Positions 55,025 through 64,000 of a stretch of 64,000 nt of DNA are shown piece after piece. The notes under the pieces were generated by a model that worked only from the letters and a program-made list of their open reading frames with translations, made no database searches and was not told the DNA's origin. The stretch's first letter is position 1, and each line of letters opens with the position of its first letter. This DNA is from Arenibacter antarcticus. GTDB lineage: Bacteria; Bacteroidota; Bacteroidia; Flavobacteriales; Flavobacteriaceae. Made by a program: the position numbers and the translations under genes. The stretch spans positions 992,001 to 1,056,000 of the forward strand of contig NZ_CP166679.1 in the NCBI RefSeq assembly GCF_041320605.1, given 5' to 3'.

Positions 55025-55324
55025 AATTACTTTTTATTCAAAGATACGGAGAGAACTCAGTTAAACTTCTTCTTTTACCTAGGAAAATCACTTTCCGAGC
55101 CTATATTTCGTCATTTTCTATCACCATAGCATCTGCTATGCTGTTAAAAAACAGCTTCATTTTGTCGTAAAAGCCGCTATTTCGGTTGCAAACAAAAAAA
55201 TTAAATAAGTCCTGAAGGTACAAATTGTAGGGTCCTATTTTGGGCATTACTAATTCCATGTCTATTGGCTAGAGTTTACAGGAATCAAATGAGGTTTGAG
55301 CTAAAGCTAATCACTTTAAACCTC

Positions 55325-55395
55325 TTGACCACGACTTTAAAGCCGTGGCTATTAACCAACATGATATGGGGCTATAGCCCGTGACTTCTGGTCAA
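55325..55395. repeat. Three-way-junction-like palindromic element
   Basis: TTGACCA (55325-55331) and TGGTCAA (55389-55395) enclose two hairpins: CCACGaCTTTAAAGcCGTGG and GGGCTATAGCCC. Similar arrangements flank IS200/IS605 or REP-type elements in Bacteroidota. It is probably a remnant of such an end. Confidence 0.6.
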
Positions 55396-55441
55396 TTACC
55401 TTGGAGCAAGACCATGAGGCATCGGACAGCAACTACCGATT

Positions 55442-55499
55442 ACATTTAGACGCCCGCCTGAACGGAACGCACAGGCAAGCGTAGGCGCATTAAAATGTC
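55442..55499. repeat. Long GC-rich hairpin element
   Basis: ACATTT (55442-55447) and AAATGT (ending 55499) form the outer stem, with CGCC/GGCG and GCCTG/CAGGC pairs inside. It lies between serS and the TPR gene; the region 55025-55563 holds no gene. Confidence 0.5.
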
Positions 55500-55563
55500 T
55501 TTAGTGCGTAACTATCAGTTAATTGATCTCCTCTGAACTATTGATCAGTAAGGATTGAAAAAA

Positions 55564-56835
55564 CTAATCAATTCTATCGAAACCGGTATAAGGTCTTAAC
55601 ACCTCCGGGATCTCGATTCCATTTTCGGTTTGGTAATTTTCCAATATCCCCGCCAACACTCTCGGCAAGGCCAAAGAGCTACCGTTAAGGGTATGCGCCA
55701 ACTGGTTCTTCCCATTTCCATCCCTAAAACGCAGTTTTAAGCGATTGGATTGGAAAGCCTCAAAATTGGATACCGAGCTAATTTCCAACCAACGGTCCTG
55801 GGCGGTGGAAAACACTTCAAAATCGAAGGTCAAGGCGGCGGTAAACCCTAGGTCGCCTCCACAAAGTCGCAATATTCTATACGGAAGTTTCAATTCTCTA
55901 AGAATACCTTTTACGTGTTCTACCATCCCATCCAAAGCCTCATAGGATTTATCCGGATGCTCTACCCGTACTAATTCTACTTTATCAAATTGATGTAATC
56001 TGTTTAATCCGCGTACATGCGCACCATAACTTCCTGCCTCCCTTCTAAAACAAGGGGTATAGGCGGTAAAGCGAAAAGGAAGATCCGATTCGGCTACAAT
56101 TTCATCTCGGAAAATATTGGTTACAGGAACTTCTGCGGTAGGTATCAGATAAAGATCATCTGCCCCTACATGGTACATTTGCCCTTCCTTGTCCGGTAAT
56201 TGTCCAGTTCCGTATCCGGAGGTTTCGTTTACTAGGTGGGGAACCTGCATTTCCGTATAACCAGCTGCGGTATTCTTATCCAAAAAATAGTTGATCAGTG
56301 CTCTTTGGAGTTTAGCCCCCTTACCTTTATACACTGGAAAGCCTGCTCCTGCAATTTTAACGCCCAGTTCAAAATCTATGATATCGTATTTTTTTGCCAG
56401 TTCCCAATGGGGAAGTGCATTTTCTACTAATACGGGAATTTCACCTTCCTTAAACACCTCTTCATTATCTTCTTCGGTGCTACCTGCTGGCACAGAAGAG
56501 TGGGGTACATTTGGAATTTGGTATAATAGGTTCTGCAATTCTTGGGCGGTAGCCGTAAGTTCATCCTGCAACACCTTGGAATCTTCCTTTAAGTTTCCGG
56601 TGCGCTCCTTTAAAGCATTGGCCTCTGGGGCTTTTCCACTTTTATATAGGATTCCAATTTCTTTGGACAATTTATTGGACTCTGCCAAGGTATTATCCAA
56701 ACGGGCCTGGACCGCCCTTCTATTTTCATCTAATTGAAGTACTTTGTCCAAGAGTGGAAGTGCCTCTATATTGCGCTTTGCCAGCGCCGCTATAATCTTT
56801 TCCTTATCTTCCCGTATCGCCTGTAGCTGTAGCAT
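55564..56835 (-). CDS. serS: Seryl-tRNA synthetase
   Basis: The enzyme is 423 residues from ATG 56835; the frame begins at a TTG eight codons earlier. This class II enzyme loads serine on tRNA-Ser. The N-terminal coiled-coil arm spans about 25-105. Motif 2 is in PCFRREAGSYGAHVRGLNRL, and motif 3 contains NGSSLALPRVLAGILENYQ. Serine-binding residues are in TAEVPVTN. Length is usual. Confidence 0.96.
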   Translation of the reverse strand: MLQLQAIREDKEKIIAALAKRNIEALPLLDKVLQLDENRRAVQARLDNTLAESNKLSKEIGILYKSGKAPEANALKERTGNLKEDSKVLQDELTATAQELQNLLYQIPNVPHSSVPAGSTEEDNEEVFKEGEIPVLVENALPHWELAKKYDIIDFELGVKIAGAGFPVYKGKGAKLQRALINYFLDKNTAAGYTEMQVPHLVNETSGYGTGQLPDKEGQMYHVGADDLYLIPTAEVPVTNIFRDEIVAESDLPFRFTAYTPCFRREAGSYGAHVRGLNRLHQFDKVELVRVEHPDKSYEALDGMVEHVKGILRELKLPYRILRLCGGDLGFTAALTFDFEVFSTAQDRWLEISSVSNFEAFQSNRLKLRFRDGNGKNQLAHTLNGSSLALPRVLAGILENYQTENGIEIPEVLRPYTGFDRID

Positions 56836-56937
56836 GAATTCTATTTTTTTGGAGGTCAAATTTAAGATTAATTGAAGAAGGAATCAATTTATTACAGGAA
56901 CAATTTGCCCTGCCCGATCCACGAAAGAATGATTGTC

Positions 56938-58293
56938 CTAAAAATGGGTTTCCCCTTCTCCGTTTTCCAAGGTGGAATCGTGAATTTTTGAAGGCAAAAT
57001 CCATTGGTTATGCCAAAAATAGTTCCAAGGTGTATTGGCTAGATCGGTTTCGGAATCTATAAATGCCCGAAATGGCTTCCCATTGATTCCTACTTTTGAA
57101 TCGACATACACGGAAACTACCTCTCCCCTGGACTTATATTCCTGTTTTAAATGCTGGGCAAATTGCCATATAAAATCGGGATAACTGGCGGTTTTCCGTT
57201 GTTGAGCCTTAGTTAAATAGGCTTCTTGATCTACCAGATAGACATCTCCGGTTGCTTTGTTCACCACTTTAAAGGAAGTTACACCCTCTCTATTGCGCAA
57301 CATCATTCTCCAGCTCATCCTATGCCCTTCTTCGGTCCACAGCACATCGTCTTCAATAAAATAATGCCGTATAGGAAGAAGCAATTGCACCAAAAAATAG
57401 AGTGCCATAAACCATATCATCCATTTTTTGTGCGATGGATTTTGATACTCACTCTCCAAAATAGGCACTTTCTTTTTTAGAAAGATACTCCGGATTAATT
57501 CTGGTGGAAAGAAAAATAAGGTAAATGCCAAGGCCAAATAGGGGAATATCCCTATTTGAAAAATAAAGGAATTGAACAGATGAAAAAAGATCGATATTAA
57601 AAATGCCCATTTCCTCGTAGGCTTCCAAAGCAACGCCGGAACAATAAGCAGATCGAATAAAATACCCGAAAATCCTATAAACTTATGAATCACCGGATGC
57701 TGCAGCAAATCTCCCACTACTGGGTAATGAATTTTGCTTCGAAATAGAATTTCTATGAAACTAAAATCTAACCAATCCCCGTACATTTTAGCAATTGCCG
57801 CATAGGTGTACACAATAAACAATTGTAGCACTATGATCCATTTTACATAGGAGAACACCGTATTCTCCTTAATACAGGGATTTCGCTTGGCATCTATGGA
57901 GTAATTTTTGTGTGCCGGTAAAAAAAACATGATGCCGGATATCAGCAATAACAGATAATAATGGTTGTTGTAGGCCGTTTTCTGCATTAGGTAAACCCCG
58001 GCCCAGAGCAAAGTAAAGGCTAGGACACTAAATCGGTATTTATACCCTAGTGCAATAAAAACCCCAAGGGTGCCCATTACCATAAAGTAGAAATACATTC
58101 CGGTTCCAGGCAAGGGCTGTAACCATTCAAAACCAATAAAAGTAAAGGTGAATTCTGGATTTATAAGGTTGCGTTTCACCCATCCAGTAAGGATTGCGCC
58201 ATAGCATTCCAAGCTAATCAACACTCCAAAAAATATCCGAAAAACCAGTAATGGACTATTGTCGATTTTCTTAAATAGAAATCGATCTAGCAT
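56938..58293 (-). CDS. HTTM-domain membrane protein (VKGC-like)
   Basis: The 451-residue protein with multiple membrane helices in the first 330 residues resembles the HTTM family (horizontally transferred transmembrane), related to vitamin K-dependent gamma-carboxylase. It has SPLLVFRIFFGVLISLECYG at the start and YNNHYYLLLLISGIMFFLPA near residue 108. A soluble domain follows. Bacterial members have unproven activity. Its start touches the stop of ribF (1 base shared), so the two are coupled. Confidence 0.85.
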   Translation of the reverse strand: MLDRFLFKKIDNSPLLVFRIFFGVLISLECYGAILTGWVKRNLINPEFTFTFIGFEWLQPLPGTGMYFYFMVMGTLGVFIALGYKYRFSVLAFTLLWAGVYLMQKTAYNNHYYLLLLISGIMFFLPAHKNYSIDAKRNPCIKENTVFSYVKWIIVLQLFIVYTYAAIAKMYGDWLDFSFIEILFRSKIHYPVVGDLLQHPVIHKFIGFSGILFDLLIVPALLWKPTRKWAFLISIFFHLFNSFIFQIGIFPYLALAFTLFFFPPELIRSIFLKKKVPILESEYQNPSHKKWMIWFMALYFLVQLLLPIRHYFIEDDVLWTEEGHRMSWRMMLRNREGVTSFKVVNKATGDVYLVDQEAYLTKAQQRKTASYPDFIWQFAQHLKQEYKSRGEVVSVYVDSKVGINGKPFRAFIDSETDLANTPWNYFWHNQWILPSKIHDSTLENGEGETHF

Positions 58294-59219
58294 TATTTGG
58301 GAATTAACGAGAGAGAGGTTATCCTATCTTTTCGCAACTGCACCTTTAGCGCTTCCAAGGAATTAAATTTATATTCATCCCGTAGGCGATCCATGATATC
58401 TATCTGAATCTTCTTACCGTACAGGTCCTGGTCAAAATCGAAAAAATTTATTTCGATGGTACGTTTTGTTCCCGAAACGGTGGGATTTACACCGATATTC
58501 ATCATCCCGTATACGGTTTTATCGTCTATCACACTACTGACCACATATACCCCATTTTTGGGAATTAACTTATATTCCTCAGCGATGGATAAATTTGCGG
58601 TCGGGAAATCGAGCTTTCTCCCTAGGCCTCTTCCCTTTACCACAGTTCCCGTAAGCATATAGCGGTATCCCAAATAATTATTAGCAGTGCGGACATCCCC
58701 CTCTTCCAATGCTTTTCTGATTTTGGTTGAACTAACGGAAACATCATCTATTTCCTGTGCCGATATTTCCTCGACCTGAAAATCCATTTCCCTTCCAAAA
58801 ACAAATAGATCATTGATATTGGCATTCCTATTCCTACCAAAACGATGGTCATAACCGATGATTATTTTTTTTACCTTTAATTCGTTCACTAAAATATCTC
58901 TGACGAATTCCGTTGCAGAAAGTCGAGAAAATTCTTTGGTAAAAGGATGAATGATAAGATAATCTAACTCCAACGACTTCATTATCACCATCTTTTCCTC
59001 CATGGTATTAAGGAGTTGTATGGAAGTATCTTGTTGCAATACCATTCTTGGATGTGGAAAGAAAGTTAGGACCGTTGATTTTAATCCTAAGACTTTGGCA
59101 TTGTTTATAAGTCGTTCCAAAATTTTTCGGTGACCTACATGAACCCCATCAAATGTGCCAATAGTAATGGCCGTGGAATGAACTTTGTCGTAATTGGAGA
59201 TGCTTTGAACTGTTATCAC
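58293..59219 (-). CDS. ribF: Bifunctional riboflavin kinase/FAD synthetase
   Basis: The 308-residue enzyme makes FMN and FAD from riboflavin. The FAD synthetase half has TIGTFDGVHVGHRKIL at residue 17, VLTFFPHPRMV, IIGYDHRFGRNR and ISSTKIR-like VSSTKIRKALEEG; the riboflavin kinase half has KGRGLGRKLDFPTANL and GVYVVSSVI. The last base overlaps the HTTM gene. Confidence 0.96.
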   Translation of the reverse strand: MITVQSISNYDKVHSTAITIGTFDGVHVGHRKILERLINNAKVLGLKSTVLTFFPHPRMVLQQDTSIQLLNTMEEKMVIMKSLELDYLIIHPFTKEFSRLSATEFVRDILVNELKVKKIIIGYDHRFGRNRNANINDLFVFGREMDFQVEEISAQEIDDVSVSSTKIRKALEEGDVRTANNYLGYRYMLTGTVVKGRGLGRKLDFPTANLSIAEEYKLIPKNGVYVVSSVIDDKTVYGMMNIGVNPTVSGTKRTIEINFFDFDQDLYGKKIQIDIMDRLRDEYKFNSLEALKVQLRKDRITSLSLIPK

Positions 59220-59241
59220 AAATTGAAATAATAAAAAAACT

Positions 59242-59249
59242 TATCTTTG
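59242..59249 (+). promoter_or_regulatory. -7 box of metalloprotease gene
   Basis: TATCTTTG matches TAnnTTTG, 22 bases before the ATG at 59272, leaving a very short leader. Confidence 0.45.
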
Positions 59250-59271
59250 AAATTGTACTAATACCCTGTTG

Positions 59272-62200
59272 ATGGTTGTAAAATTACGTCTTGTTTTATC
59301 AATATCCATATTTTTTCTCAGCTATTACGGGGCAGCACAATCCTCTTATTGGGAAAAGAGGGATTCCTACAGCCGTACCAGCCAGAAACACTTATCACAA
59401 TTGGAAATTAAGAAGGCTAAGATTTTCACTTTGGACACCAGTGTTTTCCGCAATGAAATAAAGGCAAGCACTTCAAAAAAAGTCAAAAAAGTTCTTGTTT
59501 TTCCCGATGAGGATGGCAATCTAATCCCTTTTCAAATAGAGGAATCGGCCGTTCTATCGCCTGCACTTTCGCAAAAATATCCCGAAATAAAATCCTATGT
59601 CGGACTTAGCCTTGACAAGAAAGGTGATCGAATACGCTTTAGTGTTTCCCACAAAGGGATCCAAAGTATGATTGTCCATGCCAATGGCAAGAGTGCCACT
59701 TTTATGCAAAAATCTTCCCAGTCCAACAATGAGTATATTGTTTACAACAGAGGAGACACCTATATGATGGATACTAATTTCATCTGCGAAACCAAATCGG
59801 CTTTAGAAACCGGCAAAGGTATTTCCACCAATAAATTAGTAGACGGTCAGGTATTGCGAAAATACAGGATTGCTATTTCTGCCACAGGAGAATATACAGC
59901 CTTTCATGGAGGAACGGTACTCGATGCCCTTGCAGCAATAAACGCCACCATTACCCGTATAAACGAAGTATTTGAACGCGATTTGGCAATCAGTCTGGAA
60001 ATAGTAACCGATACAGACAAGGTCATTTACACCAATAAGAACTCTGACCCCTATGGCATCAACTTAAATACTGAAGTACAGAGCACCCTAAACACTATTA
60101 TTGGACCAACGAATTACGACCTAGGACACCTTTTCCATAAGGATCAAAATGGAGGGAATGCCGGTTTTATAGGCTCGGTCTGCATCGATTCTAGAAAAGG
60201 AAGCGCATATTCATCGGCCATAACCCCACAGGGAGATGTATTTGACATGGATTTTGTGGCCCATGAATTGGGGCATCAATTTGGCGCCAACCACACTTGG
60301 TCCTTTGAATCTGAAGGCACCTTGATACAGGCAGAGCCGGGAAGTGGTAGCACCATTATGGGATATGCTGGCATTTCGGGAAACAACAATGTAACCTTGA
60401 GCGGAGACGATTATTTCCACTATTTCAGTATCCTTCAAATTTCGGAATATGCAAAAACCACCAGTTGCAGTCAGGAGATAGCCATTATAAACAATCCGCC
60501 CCAGATAATACCCACCAACGGCCATACCATTCCAAAAACAACGGCATTTGTTTTGACAGGCAATGCAACAGATGTGGATGTAGATGACATTCTGACTTAT
60601 AACTGGGAGCAAGTAAATGACGGTGTAGTTACCCAGACCAGCTTTGGGCCCACCAATCTAAGCGGGGCCAACTTTAGGTCTTTACAACCCAGTGTAAAAT
60701 CGTCCAGATACTTCCCAAAGCTCAGCAGTATTGTAAGCGGCAACCTTACCCAAACAAATCCGACCACCAATAGCACTTGGGAAACGGTTTCCGATGTAGA
60801 AAGAGATTTGGATTTTGCCCTTACCGTAAGGGATAATAGTTCTGGTGGCGGACAAGTAGACTCAGATCTGATAAAGGTGAGGGTCACCAACCAGGCTGGA
60901 CCATTCCTTATTACTTCCCAGGCTTCTACTGAAACCTATATTGCAGGCACCAGACAAGAGGTGATTTGGGATGTTGCCAATACTGACCAACAACCCGTAA
61001 ACGAACAAAAGGTGGACATTTATTTTTCTGCCAACGGTGGAGCCTCCTTTCCTATCCAGTTAGCGGAGGGGGTGCCAAATGACGGCAGGCATGAAATACT
61101 TATCCCTAGTTTTGCCACACCAACTGCCAGAATAATGGTTCGTGCACACAACAATATATTTTTAGCGGTAAACACCACTAATTTCATCATTGCAGAGTCG
61201 GAAATAGTTTTAGATTTCCCCAAGTTACAGTATGAGGTGTGCCAGGGCAACGACCTATCAACTCCCTTTACCTATACAACCTTTGATGGGTTTTCTGAAG
61301 AGGCCACCTTTTCAGTCACAGGAATACCTCCCGGATTGGGGGTGGATTTCTCCCCTTTATCCACCGCAGTAAATGACACCCTCGTAGACATTACTTTTTC
61401 TAACACCAATGCCGCAAACCCAGGCCTTTATCCCATCACTATAACAGCTACGACCATAAGCCATACCAAATCTATTGTTATCGATTTAAATATTCTGGAC
61501 ACTAATTTTACAGATGTTGTGCTTCAATTGCCTGCCAATGGCGCTACGGATACTGGTATAGGAACCAAATTGGAATGGGAATCTAACCCCAATTATAGCG
61601 CCTTTGAAGTGGAGATTGCTGAAGATCCTGGATTTACCACTATTATTGAAACCAACAACACTATTTTTAACACCTACCTAACCAACAGCTTAACCGAAGG
61701 GGAAACCTACTATTGGCGTGTTAAACCCATAAATAGCTGTGGGGAAGGCACATTTAGCCCTCCATTTAGCTTTTCTACCATTGATCTGGACTGCTATACG
61801 AAAATCGCTTCAGGGCTTCCTATGACAATTTCCTCATCGGGAACCTCTACCACAACCTCCACAATAACTGTATTAAACGACCTGCCTATTGCGGATATCA
61901 ATGTGAATTTGGACCTCACACATTCGTTTCTTGCCGATTTGGAAATCAGCCTAATCTCCCCATCCGGGACTAGAGTAACCCTAGTTTCAAATTCATGTGG
62001 CGGGAACCAGAATATCCTGGCAAACTTTGACGACGATGCCGACAGTTTTATCTGTGGAACAGTGCCAGCCATACAAGGCTCGGTAAAACCTTTAGGATCT
62101 TTATCGGTATTCAACGGGGAATCTACTTTTGGAGACTGGATTTTAGAGATAAAAGATATTGCAACCTCTGATGGCGGTGCATTAAAAGCGTTTTCCATGG

Positions 62201-63045
62201 ACATCTGTGTAGAGGGAGTTTTACGGATAGACAATGATAAGGACGGAGTTTTTGACGATGGGGACGACCTCTGCCTGGGCACTCCACCAGGTACTTTGGT
62301 CAACCTAAATGGTTGCCCAGTATATATATTCCCGACAGATAATTTTGAGGTGGAAATCAACAGCGAATCTTGTCGCGGAAAGAATGATGGCTCTCTTCGT
62401 ATCAATGCCGCAATGAATCTCACCTACCAAATTAGTGTTGTAGGAATGGGAGTAACTATCAGTACAGATTTTACAAATTTCCATTTTGAACAAAACTTAT
62501 CCGCAGGCATTTATACGATTTGCATTGTGGGTACGGACGAGGACAAAACCTATGAGGAATATTGCTTTGAAGCCATCGTTAACGAACCCCCTCCACTAAC
62601 CGTGACCTCCAAGCTGACACCAGATGGAAAACAGGCCATATTGACCCTAGAGGGCAGCAATGAATATCAGATTGAACTAAATGGTATTCTTACTACATCC
62701 ACCTCTCCAAATGTAATGCTAGACCTGAAAAAAGGCGTAAATCACCTAAAAGTTTATACCAATATACCATGTCAGGGTGTTTTTGAGGATCAATTTTTAC
62801 TACTGTATAAACCACAGGCATCTCCCAACCCTTTTAAGGAAGAGGTAAACATAAGTCTGGAGCAGATTACTGAATCCGTAGATGTGGAGACGTATACTTT
62901 CACCGGACAATATATTGGAAGAAAAACATACCAGCCCAATAAAGACGGGTTTACGATAGATTTCTCAGGACTACCATCCGGAATCTATATATTAAAAGTT
63001 AAGGGAGCCACTGTAAACAGCACCATAAGAGTAATAAAAAAGTAA
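59272..63045 (+). CDS. Secreted reprolysin-like metalloprotease with T9SS sorting domain
   Basis: The 1257-residue protein starts with a signal peptide (to about residue 23) and a propeptide. The M12-type zinc site HELGHQFGANH lies at about 331-341, with a downstream Met-turn candidate in STIMGYAG. After the catalytic domain come Ig/FN3-like domains, a proprotein-convertase P domain (about 845-985, with DLTHSFLADLEISLISPSGT) and a calcium-rich DNDKDGVFDDGDD loop. The C-terminal 75 residues (ASPNPFKEEVNISL, GLPSGIYILKVKG) are a type A sorting signal for the type IX system. The start at 59269 is TTG; ATG at 59272 is preferred. Confidence 0.93.
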   Translation: MVVKLRLVLSISIFFLSYYGAAQSSYWEKRDSYSRTSQKHLSQLEIKKAKIFTLDTSVFRNEIKASTSKKVKKVLVFPDEDGNLIPFQIEESAVLSPALSQKYPEIKSYVGLSLDKKGDRIRFSVSHKGIQSMIVHANGKSATFMQKSSQSNNEYIVYNRGDTYMMDTNFICETKSALETGKGISTNKLVDGQVLRKYRIAISATGEYTAFHGGTVLDALAAINATITRINEVFERDLAISLEIVTDTDKVIYTNKNSDPYGINLNTEVQSTLNTIIGPTNYDLGHLFHKDQNGGNAGFIGSVCIDSRKGSAYSSAITPQGDVFDMDFVAHELGHQFGANHTWSFESEGTLIQAEPGSGSTIMGYAGISGNNNVTLSGDDYFHYFSILQISEYAKTTSCSQEIAIINNPPQIIPTNGHTIPKTTAFVLTGNATDVDVDDILTYNWEQVNDGVVTQTSFGPTNLSGANFRSLQPSVKSSRYFPKLSSIVSGNLTQTNPTTNSTWETVSDVERDLDFALTVRDNSSGGGQVDSDLIKVRVTNQAGPFLITSQASTETYIAGTRQEVIWDVANTDQQPVNEQKVDIYFSANGGASFPIQLAEGVPNDGRHEILIPSFATPTARIMVRAHNNIFLAVNTTNFIIAESEIVLDFPKLQYEVCQGNDLSTPFTYTTFDGFSEEATFSVTGIPPGLGVDFSPLSTAVNDTLVDITFSNTNAANPGLYPITITATTISHTKSIVIDLNILDTNFTDVVLQLPANGATDTGIGTKLEWESNPNYSAFEVEIAEDPGFTTIIETNNTIFNTYLTNSLTEGETYYWRVKPINSCGEGTFSPPFSFSTIDLDCYTKIASGLPMTISSSGTSTTTSTITVLNDLPIADINVNLDLTHSFLADLEISLISPSGTRVTLVSNSCGGNQNILANFDDDADSFICGTVPAIQGSVKPLGSLSVFNGESTFGDWILEIKDIATSDGGALKAFSMDICVEGVLRIDNDKDGVFDDGDDLCLGTPPGTLVNLNGCPVYIFPTDNFEVEINSESCRGKNDGSLRINAAMNLTYQISVVGMGVTISTDFTNFHFEQNLSAGIYTICIVGTDEDKTYEEYCFEAIVNEPPPLTVTSKLTPDGKQAILTLEGSNEYQIELNGILTTSTSPNVMLDLKKGVNHLKVYTNIPCQGVFEDQFLLLYKPQASPNPFKEEVNISLEQITESVDVETYTFTGQYIGRKTYQPNKDGFTIDFSGLPSGIYILKVKGATVNSTIRVIKK

Positions 63046-63049
63046 ACCG

Positions 63050-63733
63050 ATGAGATCTTTAGCAATAACAATGTGTTTTCTAGCCTTAATAGCCTGCGGT
63101 GGAAAGGATTCTACTAAAGCACCCATTGCTGCACAATTGGCATTTCCACAAAAAAATTCTGAATGTACCACCGGCCAAGATGTGAACGGCTCCAACACCT
63201 CTATTGTCGAATTTAGCTGGATAGCATCGGACCATACGGAATCCTATGATTTAAGGGCCACCAATTTAAATACGAATACCACCCAAACGGTAAACTCCAG
63301 TAGTACTTCTGCCAAATTGCCAATAGAAAAGGGAAGCCCTTATTCTTGGCTTGTAGTATCCAAGAACAGCAACGTACGGGAAACTGCAAGAAGCGAGACC
63401 TGGCTATTTTACAATTCAGGATCAACCACTACCTACGCCCCCTTTCCAGCTGCAGTTGTTGCCCCAAAATCGGGCAGCACTATTTCAAAAGACCTTAATA
63501 ACCAAGTTTTATTGGATTGGGATGGCGCAGATGTGGATAATGATCTGGCCGGCTACAAGGTGTATTTTTCTACGACAAATCCACCCACTACCCTGATTAC
63601 CACGCTAACTTCCGGCAAATCGAACCTACAAGTAAGCGTAAGTTCCGATACGGTCTATTATTGGCGTATTGTTTCTTTTGATTTAGAAGGGAATAGCGCA
63701 ACCAACGCCGTTTCAGAATTTAAGGTGCGTTAA
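63050..63733 (+). CDS. Lipoprotein with fibronectin III-like domains
   Basis: The 227-residue protein has a signal peptide ending LIACGG, a clear lipobox. It carries two FN3-like or Ig-like domains (FSWIASDHTESYDLRATNL, and DWDGADVDNDLAGYKVYFS near residue 160). It starts 4 bases after the metalloprotease stop, so it is co-transcribed. It may be an accessory or receptor for the protease; this is inference. Confidence 0.85.
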   Translation: MRSLAITMCFLALIACGGKDSTKAPIAAQLAFPQKNSECTTGQDVNGSNTSIVEFSWIASDHTESYDLRATNLNTNTTQTVNSSSTSAKLPIEKGSPYSWLVVSKNSNVRETARSETWLFYNSGSTTTYAPFPAAVVAPKSGSTISKDLNNQVLLDWDGADVDNDLAGYKVYFSTTNPPTTLITTLTSGKSNLQVSVSSDTVYYWRIVSFDLEGNSATNAVSEFKVR

Positions 63734-63745
63734 AAATACCTGTTC

Positions 63746-64000
63746 TTAGGTACCGTTAAACTGATTCATGGTTCTATTAACCCCGGACAAGACAAAAGAT
63801 CGCACCAACTCTGTTGTCTTTAAATACCGAGTTTTCAATTGTTCCTTTTCTTCTTCACTCCATTCTCCCAGCACATAATCTATCTGTCTTCCTTGGCCAA
63901 AGTCGGCACCAACACCAAATCGCAATCTATTATATTCGGTGGTATTTAAATGAGTTTGGATATCCTTTAACCCATTATGCCCCCCATCACTACCTTTTGT
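63746..64000 (-). CDS. pth: Peptidyl-tRNA hydrolase, 5' end beyond the window
   Basis: The last 84 codons of a protein read on the minus strand: KGSDGGHNGLKDIQ, RLRFGVGADFGQGR, IDYVLGEWSEEE and GVNRTMNQFNG. This is the C-terminal half of bacterial Pth, which frees tRNA from peptidyl-tRNA. The start lies beyond 64000. It is convergent with the lipoprotein gene. Confidence 0.9.
   Translation of the reverse strand, partial: TKGSDGGHNGLKDIQTHLNTTEYNRLRFGVGADFGQGRQIDYVLGEWSEEEKEQLKTRYLKTTELVRSFVLSGVNRTMNQFNGT

Noticed and set aside
60211-60612. 133-codon minus-strand frame inside the metalloprotease gene
   Set aside because: It is antisense to the zinc-site region of a well supported gene and has no domain.

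Overview
The window looks like a chromosomal segment of a marine-type member of the Flavobacteriaceae (Bacteroidota). Supporting signs are moderate to low GC, promoter -7 boxes of the TAnnTTTG type with few Shine-Dalgarno sequences, a DnaE carrying its own N-terminal DEDDh exonuclease, an OlsF-type ornithine-lipid synthase, a secreted metalloprotease with a type IX secretion sorting tail, and many Bacteroidota-style lipoproteins. No plasmid, phage or CRISPR signature was seen. Genus cannot be fixed by eye.

Layout. (1) 1-3.2 kb: a two-component block, with the end of a hybrid histidine kinase with two receivers, a soluble kinase with an unusual H-box, and a NarL/LuxR-type regulator. (2) 3.6-7.9 kb: a lipoprotein fusing a propeller, HEAT-like repeats and cytochrome c; a lipoprotein of seven YWKNG repeats; a small lipoprotein; and a broken OmpA tail. 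(3) 8.5-16.8 kb: a carbohydrate-type cluster (truncated sugar isomerase, sialidase-like protein, FG-GAP lipoprotein, DUF3748/YidR lipoprotein, DapA/NanA-family aldolase, Tat-exported TIM-barrel isomerase). It is split by a graveyard of mobile DNA: ISL3 3' ends, a decayed IS200/IS605 transposase inside an ECF sigma gene, a beheaded response regulator and a duplicated palindrome. (4) 17.2-18.8 kb: two exported proteins (DUF2141 and a DUF6134-like protein).

(5) 19.1-27.8 kb, all on the minus strand: a stress and dormancy island. It holds an MDR oxidoreductase, DoxX, MscS, a PRC-barrel protein, an anchored helical protein, a 48-residue DUF5670 membrane protein, ferritin, a ferredoxin-reductase-like flavoprotein, an HPF/RaiA ribosome hibernation factor, a bacterial eRF1-like (baeRF) protein and succinate-semialdehyde dehydrogenase. 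Two upstream regions in it carry a similar pair of GTTACA-type boxes spaced exactly 21 bp. (6) 28.1-28.6 kb: an IS3/ISL3 chimeric remnant and tRNA-Asp.

(7) 28.6-64 kb: mostly core housekeeping. It includes a DUF58 protein, thioredoxin, dnaE, rpsP-rimM, a SET-domain protein, trmN6-like, glutaryl-CoA-type acyl-CoA dehydrogenase, a hybrid kinase, a TerB-like protein, fbp, GNAT-lysC, olsF, a TM2 protein, VOC and DUF1801 proteins, a D-2-hydroxyacid dehydrogenase, mgtE-rsmA, DUF4286, a TPR protein, serS, an HTTM protein, ribF, a T9SS metalloprotease with a partner lipoprotein, and the 3' end of pth. The most unexplained piece here is a roughly 450-base structured noncoding block between the TerB-like gene and fbp (42.55-43.01 kb). 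It has a possible pseudoknot, a three-way junction and several further hairpins, and may be an undescribed RNA or mobile element.
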